Translations under genes and position numbers: made by a program
Notes under the pieces: generated by a model
Told to the model about the DNA's origin: nothing
What the model saw: only the letters and a program-made list of their open reading frames with translations
Databases searched by the model: none
In this document: in pieces, positions 34,287 through 43,550 of the stretch
Layout of the letters: every line of letters starts with the position of its first letter
How positions within the stretch are numbered: the first letter of the stretch is position 1
Source of the DNA: an uncultured Clostridia bacterium
Lineage (GTDB): Bacteria > Bacillota > Clostridia > Peptostreptococcales > Anaerovoracaceae
Direction: 5' to 3'
Assembly (NCBI GenBank): GCA_947302715.1
Contig: CAMYVY010000015.1
Coordinates: 1-53,088 of the forward strand
DNA: 53,088 nt

Positions 34287-35342
34287 TTATTTTCGGTTTT
34301 TCCGGTCAATCGTTCTAAGGTACGCTATCAAAACAATTATGCTCGATACTATGACGCAAAGGTAGAAGGACATCATTCTCGAGAGCAAGGCCAGTCTATA
34401 GACTCTTTCGGGCGACATAAGGTCATGATATCCGTCTATCATCAGGTAGTCATATGCGCCCATTGCGCCCGGAATTGGAATGCAATTAACCCCTACCGCA
34501 ACATAGCATTGAACAGCCCAAACGGTAAATGGCCGACCGGTGGAGTTCACTATTGCCATATCCATAAATACCGGAACGAGTATCAAAGATATTCTCTGGA
34601 GCATATTGTAGATTCCGGATTTTAGAAGGACCAAAGGTTTCCCTTCCATCAGCCTCTCCGCTTCACCGTAGTCCTCTTCCAAGCTTTCAATTCGTTCTAA
34701 TAACTTATCCGGATTTTTAATGATGCCGATTTTATAAAGGATATTTACAAGCCCTCTCAAAACACCGGCCATCCATTCTCCCTTTTTCAGGAGCAGGATA
34801 AGCGCTATCGCCAAACATGTTATGACAAGTCCACCAACGACTATTATCGTTCTTGATAGATAATTGAAGGATAGAAAGATTTCGGGATGCGTAATCACAA
34901 CGAGAAGACCCAAAACGACCGTGGAAACATTGTAAAGTATGAGGTTTATGACCAAGATTGCGATAGCAGTCGCGACAGGCACTCCATACGTAACCATGAA
35001 GTATACCACTGCCGGCTGTCCTCCTGTGGACGATGGGGTTATGGCTGAGAAATAGGCATCTGCCGCTCCATATACAAAGCCCTGTCTCAGATTTGTCTTA
35101 AGCCCCGAGGCCTTTAAAAGTTGATTTAGAGAGAACCCCTCAAAAGCCATATACCCAAGCATGCAAAAAAAAGCCAGTATGAGGTAGCCCGGGTGGCCGT
35201 CCCAAAACAAATCGTGGAGTTCCTCCACAGTCATTGTTTCACTTCTGGAAAAAACAGCAGCTATTGTGATACCGGCTATAACAAGGGTGATTACAACCCA
35301 AAGAAAGTGATTTTTTTTATTAATCTCCTTAGTTCTGCCCAT
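34287..35342 (-). CDS. UPF0104 / LPG-synthase-type transmembrane protein
   Basis: 351 residues with about eight membrane helices. SAITPSSTGGQPAVVYFM and the C-terminal GVNCIPIPGAMGAYDYL are the family's conserved loops, shared with the flippase half of MprF. No soluble aminoacyl-transferase domain is present, so it is a flippase-like membrane protein rather than a lysyl-PG synthase. It follows lexA by 33 bases. Function unknown; lipid or glycolipid handling is likely. Confidence 0.8.
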   Translation of the reverse strand: MGRTKEINKKNHFLWVVITLVIAGITIAAVFSRSETMTVEELHDLFWDGHPGYLILAFFCMLGYMAFEGFSLNQLLKASGLKTNLRQGFVYGAADAYFSAITPSSTGGQPAVVYFMVTYGVPVATAIAILVINLILYNVSTVVLGLLVVITHPEIFLSFNYLSRTIIVVGGLVITCLAIALILLLKKGEWMAGVLRGLVNILYKIGIIKNPDKLLERIESLEEDYGEAERLMEGKPLVLLKSGIYNMLQRISLILVPVFMDMAIVNSTGRPFTVWAVQCYVAVGVNCIPIPGAMGAYDYLMIDGYHDLMSPERVYRLALLSRMMSFYLCVIVSSIIVLIAYLRTIDRKNRK

Positions 35343-35375
35343 GCGGCTTTACAAATGGTGTTTTCGATTAGCAGT

Positions 35376-36047
35376 TTAGTTGTAATACCTGAATACTCCT
35401 CTTACAAGTCCCAGCACCTTTGCGTCCTGAACGATGATAGGACTCATTGTGCGGTTCTCAGGTTGAAGCCTTATATGACCATCTTCCTTATAGAAGGTCT
35501 TTACCGTCGCTTCGCTTTCAAATCCGTCAACCATGGCAACAACTATGTCTCCATTCTTGGCTGTGTCTTTCTGTTCAACCAAGATAAGGTCTCCGTCAAA
35601 GATTCCGGCTTCAATCATGCTTTCGCCTCGAACCTTGAGCATGAATGTAGTTCCATCGACATAGCGTGAAGGCATCTGGAATGTGTCTTCAATATTTTCC
35701 TCTGCAAGAATCGGAGTTCCCGCAGCGATATTCCCTATTATCGGAACTTCGACTGTGTTTTCGTAAATCGGTGATACATTGGCAAAGCCGGCTGTGTTCT
35801 TAGACCTGTCGTCTCCAAGTCCCTTCTCAGTCAGAACAAGAGCTCTCGGCTTGGCAGGATCCTTTCTGATGAACCCCTGATTTGCCAAACTTTCGATGTC
35901 CTTATGAACTGTGGATGTCGACTTGATGCCAAGTGCGCCTCCTATTTCTCTTACAGTTGGCGCATATCCGCGCCTCCTCACTTCGTCTCTCATAAATGCG
36001 AGAATCTTTTGTTCCCTGGCCTGAGCCTTTTCCTTAGCCTTTGACAT
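35376..36047 (-). CDS. lexA: SOS repressor LexA
   Basis: 223 residues. N-terminal winged helix (REQKILAFMRDEVRRRGYAPTVREIGGALGIKSTSTVHKDIESL), cleavage bond Ala109-Gly110 (NIAAGTP), catalytic Ser143 (RGESMIEAG) and Lys183 (SEATVKTFY). RecA filaments trigger its self-cleavage after DNA damage. The promoter region holds a LexA-like box overlapping the -35, pointing to autorepression. It faces the same way as UPF0104 but is separated from pyrR by a terminator. Confidence 0.97.
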   Translation of the reverse strand: MSKAKEKAQAREQKILAFMRDEVRRRGYAPTVREIGGALGIKSTSTVHKDIESLANQGFIRKDPAKPRALVLTEKGLGDDRSKNTAGFANVSPIYENTVEVPIIGNIAAGTPILAEENIEDTFQMPSRYVDGTTFMLKVRGESMIEAGIFDGDLILVEQKDTAKNGDIVVAMVDGFESEATVKTFYKEDGHIRLQPENRTMSPIIVQDAKVLGLVRGVFRYYN

Positions 36048-36110
36048 TTTTCGTCTCCTTTTGTATAGATGGATTATTGAAATATGGGGATTCTATTCAT
36101 ATGCGTTTAC

Positions 36111-36162
36111 ATTATAACACAGGACGAACAAAATGTAAACAAGAGTTCGTAAATTTTGTTCG
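36111..36162 (-). promoter_or_regulatory. lexA promoter with LexA box and 10-bp inverted repeat
   Basis: Minus strand TTTACA (36139-36134), 17 bases, TATAAT (36116-36111). AAACAAGAGTTCG (36137-36149) matches GAAC-N4-GTTC except the first base and overlaps the -35. CGAACAAAAT (36125-36134) and ATTTTGTTCG (36153-36162) form a second, longer inverted repeat around it. Confidence 0.7.
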
Positions 36163-36173
36163 CGGATTAATTC

Positions 36174-36199
36174 TATAAAAATAAGGCCTTGCGGCCTTT
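36174..36199 (-). terminator. Terminator of pyrR
   Basis: AAAGGCC-GCAA-GGCCTT on the minus strand, followed by ATTTTTATAG. It lies 4 bases after the pyrR stop. Confidence 0.8.
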
Positions 36200-36202
36200 G
36201 AT

Positions 36203-36754
36203 TCAAACTTCGTAGATATTCACATGGAGTCCCTTGTTTACATCATCGAATTCAACAACTACTGTTTCGACCTTGGATGTCGGTACGTTCTTTCCAACAT
36301 AGTCTGCGCGTATCGGAAGTTCTCTATGTCCCCTGTCCACTAAAGCAGCGAGCTGAATCGTCCCAGCTCGGCCATAATCGGAAAGAGCATCAAAGGCTGC
36401 TCTCGCAGTCCTTCCGGTATAGAAGACATCATCAACCAAGATGACATCTTTGCCCGTTATATCACAAGGTATCGCCGTTTCTGATTCCTCATTGATATAT
36501 ATCTTCGTTCCATCCTCATTGGTGTCCAAATCGTCTCTATAATGACCTATATCCAAAATCCCACATGGGACCTCCACTCCCTCGATTGCGGAAAGAAAGC
36601 CCGAAAGTTGCTTTGCTATCGGAACTCCACCCTTATGGACTCCCAAAATAACCACGTTCTCCGCGCCCTTGTTCCTCTCTGCAATCTGATGTGCAATTCG
36701 CTTAAGAGCTCTAAGTACATCATCGGTTGTCATAAGTTCAGCTTTTTTTCTCAT
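36203..36754 (-). CDS. pyrR: PyrR-type pyrimidine regulator / uracil phosphoribosyltransferase
   Basis: 183 residues from ATG 36754. The PRPP loop VILVDDVFYTGRTARAA is diagnostic; the preceding PCGILDIGHYRDDL is PyrR-like. PyrR binds pyr mRNA when UMP is high and also makes UMP from uracil. No pyr biosynthetic gene is near, so it would act at distant operons. The start is 11 bases after the J-domain gene stop with a poor ribosome site; a TTG at 36775 overlapping that gene is an alternative. Confidence 0.9.
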   Translation of the reverse strand: MRKKAELMTTDDVLRALKRIAHQIAERNKGAENVVILGVHKGGVPIAKQLSGFLSAIEGVEVPCGILDIGHYRDDLDTNEDGTKIYINEESETAIPCDITGKDVILVDDVFYTGRTARAAFDALSDYGRAGTIQLAALVDRGHRELPIRADYVGKNVPTSKVETVVVEFDDVNKGLHVNIYEV

Positions 36755-36765
36755 AGGAATTATAT

Positions 36766-37461
36766 TTACCAGCAAGGCGAGATTAAACTAGAGCAGCAAT
36801 AGCACATAATCAGGTCCGAACACATGCTGGAATTATTGTATCCGCGCCTGTTGCTCGTCGTCTGATAAATCGCACCTGTTCCCCTAACCTGCTGATAAAC
36901 ACTTCTATACTCGGCATTATTCGGCTGCATATTGATCGCATAGCTCAGCTTGCCGAGGGCATCATCGATATATCCCTTTTTATACGACAAAACTCCCGCA
37001 AGGAAATACCATTCGGCATCTCGATTTGCGCTGCCCGCCAGGAGCTGCTCGGCGAGTGACAGCTGGTTTCTGTCCAGAGCCTCCCTGACGTTATAGTGAC
37101 TGGAATTCTGGGCGTTTGAATAGGTACTGTATCCGCCACCGCCCTGACCATGGTCATAGCCATATCCGGAATTATAATTTCCATATGTATATGAACCCTG
37201 GTTATATGTGCTTCCCCCATATGAGGAATTTTGCGAACCTGAATATGAGCTTCCTCCATAGCCGGATGAAGTCGTAGTAGTCGGCTTCATCAGAAGGTCA
37301 TAGGCCTCATTCACCTCTCTCAGCTTCTCCTCGGCCAGATCTGCCAAAGGATTGTTTTGATACTTGTCCGGATGATATTTCTTGACAAGCTTATGGTATG
37401 CAGCCTTGATTTCTTCTTCCGTCGCAGTTCTCTTTAATCCCAATACTTTATACGGGTCCAT
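36766..37461 (-). CDS. J-domain protein with Gly/Tyr/Ser-rich linker and TPR-like region
   Basis: 231 residues. A J domain (2-70) with the HPD triad at 30-32, then a low-complexity stretch rich in Gly, Ser, Tyr and Asn (about 62-120), a TPR-like pair (REALDRNQLSLAEQLLAG...AEWYFLAGVLSYKKGYIDDALGKLSYAINMQPNNAEY) and a Cys-rich tail. It would recruit DnaK to a specific client. It is not DnaJ proper (no zinc domain). It overlaps the DUF5685 gene by 14 bases, implying coupled expression. Confidence 0.88.
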   Translation of the reverse strand: MDPYKVLGLKRTATEEEIKAAYHKLVKKYHPDKYQNNPLADLAEEKLREVNEAYDLLMKPTTTTSSGYGGSSYSGSQNSSYGGSTYNQGSYTYGNYNSGYGYDHGQGGGGYSTYSNAQNSSHYNVREALDRNQLSLAEQLLAGSANRDAEWYFLAGVLSYKKGYIDDALGKLSYAINMQPNNAEYRSVYQQVRGTGAIYQTTSNRRGYNNSSMCSDLIMCYCCSSLISPCW

Positions 37462-38362
37462 GCTGTTTCCCTTCTATAACAAAGTTTACTCCTTCATCTT
37501 CACCAGGCACCTCGCCACCGTTCAGCATGACTACGGTTCTGGCTCTAAGTCCGTTCCAGACTATATTGTCTATTATACCTTTATTCTTCCTTATTTCCAA
37601 TAGGTCAATTGCACTCGATACGTCACCCAGATAATTATACAAGAGATCATTGAGTCCATCGGCTCCCCTGTCCCTGTATATCAAAGGATTATAGCTTCCG
37701 GATTTCTTGTCCTTTTCCAAGTCATCCAAGGCATCCATCAGATAGATCCATTTCCCGAGGCTACGTCCGAGCCCTTCCAAAATGCGGTATCTCGGGCTCG
37801 TCTCATCACCTGAAATGACGTCACCACTTTGATAGAGCTCCCATCCGGAAAAGACCGCACCCAGCACATCACCAAAAGCCGCACAGGTCATGTCCAGGCT
37901 CCCGGACTTTGCTCTTTCGAGTTCCGAGAGTTTGGAGAGATTGCTCTCAATAGCCTTAACTATATCGGGATATGTCTTCTTTAGCTTGGCATAGGAACCG
38001 CTAAGCATTCCGCTTCCGAGTGAGCCCCTAATCTTGTGCTCATCATTCTTGTCATCCAGGAAATTATAGTACGCCAAGATAAGGAGCATGTCCGCAGCAT
38101 AATCAACGGCAACATCGTTTTTGATCGTTGGTTTCTTCTCTATAGGATGAATGATGCAATGTTCTCTTTCGATTATGTCTTCTTCCGAATTGAGCGACGA
38201 TAATATTAAAGCAAGGAATACTATGTCATACGACAATGCAAGCCTTGGAAACTGGCCATGCCTTGCTCCTATCGACTTACAGACACCACAGTAGTATCCG
38301 TTATATGTATCATATTCCTCTTCGCTAAGAGCGCTTTTAATAATATTAACGTAGCCCAGCAT
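37448..38362 (-). CDS. DUF5685-family protein
   Basis: 304 residues, all-alpha, soluble. It begins MLGYVNIIKSALSEEEYDTYNGYYCGVCKSIG, with Cys25/Cys28 as a possible metal or disulfide pair, then repeated helical motifs and LYQSGDVISG...GRSLGKWIYLMDALDDLEKDKKSGSYNP. The DALDDLEKD segment resembles an Asp-rich site in helical isoprenoid enzymes, but no function is proven. The overlap with the J-domain gene suggests that protein serves it as a co-chaperone (inference). Confidence 0.75.
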   Translation of the reverse strand: MLGYVNIIKSALSEEEYDTYNGYYCGVCKSIGARHGQFPRLALSYDIVFLALILSSLNSEEDIIEREHCIIHPIEKKPTIKNDVAVDYAADMLLILAYYNFLDDKNDEHKIRGSLGSGMLSGSYAKLKKTYPDIVKAIESNLSKLSELERAKSGSLDMTCAAFGDVLGAVFSGWELYQSGDVISGDETSPRYRILEGLGRSLGKWIYLMDALDDLEKDKKSGSYNPLIYRDRGADGLNDLLYNYLGDVSSAIDLLEIRKNKGIIDNIVWNGLRARTVVMLNGGEVPGEDEGVNFVIEGKQHGPV

Positions 38363-38414
38363 ACAAGGTCCGCCTTCAACTATCCTTTATCAACTATCAA
38401 TAAAGGTGCCCTAT

Positions 38415-39506
38415 CTATTCCGCCTTGAACTCCTTCCAATACTTACTATACATGTCATCGTTTTCGGAGCCGAGGCTTTTTAGTGTCTCGCATTTTGAAA
38501 GGACGCTTTCATCAGGGAACAGATAACTCATAATCTTTTCGTCCGACGACACTTCGTCAATAACTGCCTTGTTCGGGATGGAATATGTCAAATACTCATA
38601 GTTCTTAAGAGCGGCTTCCTCGCTCAGCATAAAGTTGATCCAAGCCTTTGCATTCTCTACGTTTTCCGCATATTGAGGAACAGCCCAAAGGTCCATGAAT
38701 TCTTCCGTACCTTCCTCAGGAATAACAAATTCCAGGTTCTCGTTTTCCTCTTGTGAATACAGAATCTCGCCATTCCAAACCACGACTACATCTGCAGAGT
38801 TTCCGATTGCAAGGTCTCTCGCCGAGTCGTTCGCATAAGTATAAACCAGCGATTTTTGTTCTTCGAGGTATTTGGTCGCCTCTTGGATTTCCGCTTCGTT
38901 GGTGGTATTGATAGAATAACCCTTTGCCTTTAGCGCGATTGCAAAGGTATCTCTCATGCTGTCCGGCATAACTATCTGCTGAGAATACTTCTCGTTCCAA
39001 AGATCATTCCAGGATGTGATTTCACCCTCTGCCACGTTCTCAGTATTATACATAATTCCGAGAGTACCATAGGTATGCGGAACTGCGAATTTATTTCCCG
39101 GGTCACATACTTCAGCTATTGCCAGATACTTTTCATCCAAATTGCCGTAGTTTTCCATATCGTTTAGAGGGCCCACAGAACCGGCGGAGAAGTCATAAAG
39201 GAGTCCCTCGGAGATTAGCTTTTCAATCATGTAGTCGGAGCAGCAAATCACGTCATATTCAACACTTTTGTTCGCTATCACAGGATACATTTCTTCATTG
39301 GTATCAAAGGTATCCATGATGACCTTGATTCCCGTTTGCGCTTCAAACTCACCAATCAAATCGGGATCGATGTAATCCCCAAAGCAGTAAACTCTGACCT
39401 CGCCGTTTTCACTGCTCTTTCCACCGCAAGCTGTAAGCGCAAGCACAAAGACCATCAAAACCGCGAGCACCAAAACCAATTTACCGGTTCTTTTCATTCC
39501 CTTCAT
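38415..39506 (-). CDS. potD: Spermidine/putrescine-binding lipoprotein PotD
   Basis: 363 residues. Lipoprotein signal ending LALTAC (Cys27), then VRVYCFGDYIDPDLIGEFEAQTGIKV, the start of polyamine-binding proteins of the PotD/PotF type. AAGGAG lies 8 bases before the ATG at 39506, so the longer ORF is not used. It is last in the potA-B-C-D operon, 50 bases after potC. Confidence 0.93.
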   Translation of the reverse strand: MKGMKRTGKLVLVLAVLMVFVLALTACGGKSSENGEVRVYCFGDYIDPDLIGEFEAQTGIKVIMDTFDTNEEMYPVIANKSVEYDVICCSDYMIEKLISEGLLYDFSAGSVGPLNDMENYGNLDEKYLAIAEVCDPGNKFAVPHTYGTLGIMYNTENVAEGEITSWNDLWNEKYSQQIVMPDSMRDTFAIALKAKGYSINTTNEAEIQEATKYLEEQKSLVYTYANDSARDLAIGNSADVVVVWNGEILYSQEENENLEFVIPEEGTEEFMDLWAVPQYAENVENAKAWINFMLSEEAALKNYEYLTYSIPNKAVIDEVSSDEKIMSYLFPDESVLSKCETLKSLGSENDDMYSKYWKEFKAE

Positions 39507-39556
39507 TCTACTTTCTCCTTTTTCGACTACAGATATCATCTATTTGAATTACTTTA

Positions 39557-40339
39557 TTAAATGGTTTCCTTAGCAATTTTCCTATTGGATATAATGTTGG
39601 CTACGATAAGCACTATCAAAACCACAATGAAGATTATTGTTGACAATGCGAAGAGCGTTGGCCTTATTCCAACCTTAACCTGGCTGTAGATTAGAGTTGA
39701 AATCGTGTTTATTCCGGCGCCCCTGGTAAAGTGTGTTATTACAAAGTCATCTACAGACATGGTAAACGCCAGAAGAAAACCGGAAACTATTCCGGGTCCA
39801 ATATCCGGAAGCACAATCTTCCTGAATGCATAGCTTGGAGTTGCCCCAAGATCGAGCGCAGCCTCATATGCGTTGGGAGTCAGCTGCTTGAACTTTGGCA
39901 GTACCGAAAGAAGCACATACGGAATTCCAAACGTCACATGGGAAAGAAGCACCGTTCCCCAGGATAGTGAAATTCCAAAGACAAGGAAGGTCATCATGAG
40001 GGAAATACCGATTACTATATCAGCGTTTAGAAGCGGGATATTGTTTACTCCCAGAAGCACGTTTTTGCTCCTCTTTCCCATTGCCATAATTCCCATGCAG
40101 GCAAGAGTCCCTACTATAGTTGCAATTATCGCAGAAGAAATCGCGATGGAAAACGTATTCCAGATTGCCTCCATTATCTGCGAGTTTCTGAACATGTCGC
40201 TGTACCAGCTTGTTGTGAATCCGGTCCATACCGACATGGATTTGCTCTTGTTGAAGGACAGAACTATCAATGTTCCTATGGGAAGATAAAGAAAGAGCAA
40301 AATCAAAACGAGGTACATGTTCTTTATAATTTTAACCAT
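39557..40339 (-). CDS. potC: Polyamine ABC transporter permease PotC
   Basis: 260 residues, six membrane helices. The EAA loop EAALDLGATPSYAFRKIVLP begins at residue 159 and contacts PotA. The start codon overlaps the potB stop by one base (TAATG). Order and size match the spermidine-preferring system. Confidence 0.94.
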   Translation of the reverse strand: MVKIIKNMYLVLILLFLYLPIGTLIVLSFNKSKSMSVWTGFTTSWYSDMFRNSQIMEAIWNTFSIAISSAIIATIVGTLACMGIMAMGKRSKNVLLGVNNIPLLNADIVIGISLMMTFLVFGISLSWGTVLLSHVTFGIPYVLLSVLPKFKQLTPNAYEAALDLGATPSYAFRKIVLPDIGPGIVSGFLLAFTMSVDDFVITHFTRGAGINTISTLIYSQVKVGIRPTLFALSTIIFIVVLIVLIVANIISNRKIAKETI

Positions 40340-41151
40340 TACATCAGAACCCCCTCTCCGTTTTTATCAAGCTTTGAAAGTAGGGCCATGCTGACCAAGA
40401 TAAAAATCATCATGACGAGAGAAAGTCCGGAGCCAAGGTTCCAGTTACCCATCGTTGTGAATTCTTGCTCAATGATATTTCCTATGAGATTGATTTTTCC
40501 TCCGCCCAACATATTTGAAATTGCGAAGGTTGTAAGCGACGGCACAAATACCATGGTTATTCCGCTTGCGATTCCGGGAACCGAAAGCGGGAGTATTACG
40601 CTCGTAAAGACCTTTGATTTCTTTGCTCCCAAATCGTAGGCGGCCTCAATCACATCCTTATCTATTTTTAGCATGGCATTGTAAATGGGAAGAACCATGA
40701 ACGGTAGGAAGTCGTAGACCATGCCGAGAACAATGGCAGCCGGCGTATTGATTATCTGAAGCGAAGGAAGATGCAGAACCGAGAGGATATCGTTAATAAG
40801 TCCTCCTCTTTCAAGAAGCACCCTCCAGGCCATGGTCCTTAGAAGGAAGTTCATCCACATCGGAAGAACGAAGATGAATACCATGAAGCCCTTCTTGCCG
40901 AGCTTGCTGTCCTTTAAAATGAGAGCAAGAGGAAGCGCGAGGATTAGGCAAATGAGCGTACTCACAAAGGCAAGAAGAAGCGAAAGCCAAAGCGCCTTCG
41001 CGTGTTCCGAGCCACCTATCGCTATGATGTTATCTATTGTAAAAGCACCGCTTCTATCGGTGAGACCGTAGAATGCAATGACAAACAGCGGGATAATCGT
41101 TCCCGCTATTACGAATACTATGAATGGTATGGAAAAGGATTTTTTATACAT
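40339..41151 (-). CDS. potB: Polyamine ABC transporter permease PotB
   Basis: 270 residues, six membrane helices, EAA loop EAAYDLGAKKSKVFTSVILP from residue 169. It forms the membrane channel with PotC. The start overlaps the potA stop by 8 bases. Confidence 0.94.
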   Translation of the reverse strand: MYKKSFSIPFIVFVIAGTIIPLFVIAFYGLTDRSGAFTIDNIIAIGGSEHAKALWLSLLLAFVSTLICLILALPLALILKDSKLGKKGFMVFIFVLPMWMNFLLRTMAWRVLLERGGLINDILSVLHLPSLQIINTPAAIVLGMVYDFLPFMVLPIYNAMLKIDKDVIEAAYDLGAKKSKVFTSVILPLSVPGIASGITMVFVPSLTTFAISNMLGGGKINLIGNIIEQEFTTMGNWNLGSGLSLVMMIFILVSMALLSKLDKNGEGVLM

Positions 41152-42214
41152 CTACCTCGATTGCCTCCTCTTCCTTGGTCTTTGGTTTATGCATTATCTG
41201 AATGTTGAACGGAATGACGTCTATGCTGACCTCGGTTCCAACAGGATAGCTGGTTGTATTCTGAGCGAGCCAAGTGAATCCGCCGGCCTCGATTTCCATC
41301 TCGTAATAGACACCTATGAAAATATTATGCGTGACGACGCCGTCTACTCTTCCCTTTCCCGGTTCCCTTATTATTATGTCCTCGGGGCGAATCATGACGT
41401 CGACCGGTCTGTTTGTTCCGAAGCCGGTGTCTACGCATTCAAAGACGGTTTCTCCAATCCTAACTACCTTGTCCTCTACCATAACGGCATCAAGGATATT
41501 GCTGTCACCAATAAAGTCGGCAACAAAAGCGTTTTCCGGTTCGTTATATATTTCCTCCGGTGTTCCCATCTGCTGAATATAACCACCGTTCATTACGACG
41601 ACCTTGTCGCTCATCGTGAGCGCCTCTTCCTGGTCATGAGTTACATAGAGGAAGGTGATTCCAAGCTCATTCTTTAGCTTGATGAGCTCGTACTGCATTT
41701 CCTGACGAAGTTTTAAATCAAGCGCACCCAGAGGCTCATCCAGGAGCAGCACTTTTGGCTCATTTACGATGGCCCTCGCCATAGCGATTCTTTGCTGCTG
41801 TCCACCTGATAGCTGATCGATTCTCCTATTCTCGTAGCCTTCCAAGTTGACGAGCTTTAAGCCGTATTTCACCTTGTCCTTGATGTATTGATCTGTCTTA
41901 CCGCTTATCTTTAAACCAAAGGCAACGTTTTGTCCCACATTCATATGCGGAAACAAAGCGTATTTCTGAAACACCGTGTTTATCGGCCTCTTGTTCGGAG
42001 GAACGTCTGTTATATCGACTCCCTCAAAGTATACGCGCCCCTCATCGGGCTTTTCAAATCCACCGACGATTCTCAAGGTCGTGGTCTTTCCGCATCCGGA
42101 TGGACCGAGAAGTGTAATGAATTCGTTTTCCTCAACGGAAAGACTGAAGTCATCCAAGACCAAGGTCTCATCAAAGGACTTACTTATATTCCTTAGTTCT
42201 ATCAAAGATGCCAT
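41144..42214 (-). CDS. potA: Polyamine ABC transporter ATPase PotA
   Basis: 356 residues. Walker A GPSGCGKT (37-44), Q-loop VFQKYALFPH, signature LSGGQQQR (135-142), Walker B VLLLDEP (156-162) and a C-terminal TOBE domain (about 240-345). It drives uptake of spermidine or putrescine. It starts 12 bases after the XRE-cupin regulator, so that regulator and the four transport genes form one operon. Confidence 0.95.
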   Translation of the reverse strand: MASLIELRNISKSFDETLVLDDFSLSVEENEFITLLGPSGCGKTTTLRIVGGFEKPDEGRVYFEGVDITDVPPNKRPINTVFQKYALFPHMNVGQNVAFGLKISGKTDQYIKDKVKYGLKLVNLEGYENRRIDQLSGGQQQRIAMARAIVNEPKVLLLDEPLGALDLKLRQEMQYELIKLKNELGITFLYVTHDQEEALTMSDKVVVMNGGYIQQMGTPEEIYNEPENAFVADFIGDSNILDAVMVEDKVVRIGETVFECVDTGFGTNRPVDVMIRPEDIIIREPGKGRVDGVVTHNIFIGVYYEMEIEAGGFTWLAQNTTSYPVGTEVSIDVIPFNIQIMHKPKTKEEEAIEVDV

Positions 42215-42226
42215 AATCTATCTCTC

Positions 42227-42769
42227 CTAAAAACTCGGCGGTGTGCTGACCCATATGAGCTGCGCACCCTTTTTCGACGAAATGAAATGCGGTCTGTCGG
42301 CGGTGAAATAAAAGGACTCTCCCTTCTTGATGCTGTATTGCTTTGGTCCTATGTAGAGAGTTATTTCGCCTTTTATTACATATCCAAATTCCTCGCCTTC
42401 GTGCGGATTGTCAGGATAAGAGCTTCCTCCGGGAGCGAGAGTCATCAAAATGGGTTCCATTTCGTTCTTCTGCGCGTTTGGTATTATCCACTCAATTCGG
42501 TTGTTCAGCTCTACATCGACCTTCTCAAAATAGTCCTCATCGCCAAAGACTATTTGTTCATCAACAGTATCCCTAAAAAACTCGGATACGGTCACACCAA
42601 GGCATTGTAAAATGTCCTCCAATGTAGAGATCGATGGTGACGTATGATTGGCCTCGATTTGCGAGATAAAACCCTTCGAAAGCTCGGCTCTATCCGCCAA
42701 TTCAGCCTGCGTAAGGCCGTTCATGGCGCGTAGTTCTTTAATTTTTCGACCAATATCTATACCGGACAT
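42227..42769 (-). CDS. XRE-cupin transcriptional regulator of the pot operon
   Basis: 180 residues from the ATG at 42769, which has GGGG 6 bases upstream; an ATG four codons earlier lacks one. XRE helix-turn-helix (about 6-60: GRKIKELRAMNGLTQAELADRAELSKGFISQIE) and a C-terminal cupin (about 100-170: PHEGEEFGYVIKGEITLYIG). PuuR-type proteins of this layout sense polyamines. As first gene of the pot operon it probably represses it through the operator just upstream. Confidence 0.9.
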   Translation of the reverse strand: MSGIDIGRKIKELRAMNGLTQAELADRAELSKGFISQIEANHTSPSISTLEDILQCLGVTVSEFFRDTVDEQIVFGDEDYFEKVDVELNNRIEWIIPNAQKNEMEPILMTLAPGGSSYPDNPHEGEEFGYVIKGEITLYIGPKQYSIKKGESFYFTADRPHFISSKKGAQLIWVSTPPSF

Positions 42770-42783
42770 TTTGTTCCCCATTT

Positions 42784-42812
42784 CTAAACTTTGAGTTTAG
42801 TATTTCTAAACT
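42784..42812. promoter_or_regulatory. Operator of the pot operon
   Basis: CTAAACT-TTG-AGTTTAG (42784-42800) is a perfect palindrome; a third CTAAACT lies at 42806-42812. They occupy the transcription start and early leader, where a bound regulator would block transcription. Confidence 0.65.
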
Positions 42813-42823
42813 CAGTACATACG

Positions 42824-42862
42824 ATTATATAATAAAAAAACCTATAGTCAATAGGTTTTTTT
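42824..42862 (-). promoter_or_regulatory. pot promoter overlapping the carD terminator
   Basis: Minus strand TTGACT (42851-42846), 16 bases, TATAAT (42829-42824). The -35 lies in the loop region of a 12-bp hairpin AAAAAAACCTAT/ATAGGTTTTTTT (42834-42845 / 42851-42862) that ends carD transcription. Confidence 0.7.
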
Positions 42863-42892
42863 AAAAAAGAAATATGCTTTTAAAGCCGAAGA

Positions 42893-43393
42893 TTATGACT
42901 GAAGTTTTCCCCTAACAAGTTCGCCTACCTGGTCGATATCCATCCCAAGAGCAGCCGCAAATTCCCCATAGAGAAGGTCCTCTGCCTTTTTCATAAATCG
43001 CTTATCTATTTGGCCCAGCTTCTTGTTGTTTTTCTGAGCATCGACGCCCTTCTCCATGATCGACTTTGTTAGAGAAAGAAGATCCTTGCAGTCATGTTTA
43101 TCGATTATGCTTTGGTAGTGCTGGGATAGCTGCTGAATGCTGGGCGTCGTGAATATCTCCCATTCAATTGTATCAAGGCTGTCTATGAGCTTCTTTGCTT
43201 CCTTCTTGGAAATCACCTTTCTCAGAGAAATCTTATCGTTGTCCACCGGAGCATAGAAAATGCCACTCTTATAAAGTGGCTCCAAAAAATAATAGAGGGT
43301 GCCATCATCCTCAGCAAAATCCGGCCTTCCGATTTTAGAGACCTTGCAGACCCCCATGCCCCCGTACATGACCAGTTCGCCTACCTTAAACAT
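42893..43393 (-). CDS. carD: CarD-family RNA polymerase-binding regulator
   Basis: 166 residues. The RNA-polymerase interaction domain (1-60) begins MFKVGELVMYGGMGVCKVSKIG, followed by an all-helical domain (70-166). CarD/CdnL proteins stabilise open promoter complexes. It has an extended -10 (TGGTATAAT, minus strand, 43464-43459) and is monocistronic. GGTGATC before ATG is a poor ribosome site; AAGGAAC is slightly further up. Confidence 0.9.
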   Translation of the reverse strand: MFKVGELVMYGGMGVCKVSKIGRPDFAEDDGTLYYFLEPLYKSGIFYAPVDNDKISLRKVISKKEAKKLIDSLDTIEWEIFTTPSIQQLSQHYQSIIDKHDCKDLLSLTKSIMEKGVDAQKNNKKLGQIDKRFMKKAEDLLYGEFAAALGMDIDQVGELVRGKLQS

Positions 43394-43550
43394 TAGATGA
43401 TCACCGTTCCTTGCCTACAAAACTATAGCCTTTTCCTTCCCCATCTATTTTCTACATTATTATACCATATTTTTCAGAAAATTGCTTGTTGGAAATTTTA
43501 TGTAATTTTGTCCATTATTTGTATATGATTCTAGTCGTCAAGGCTATGAC

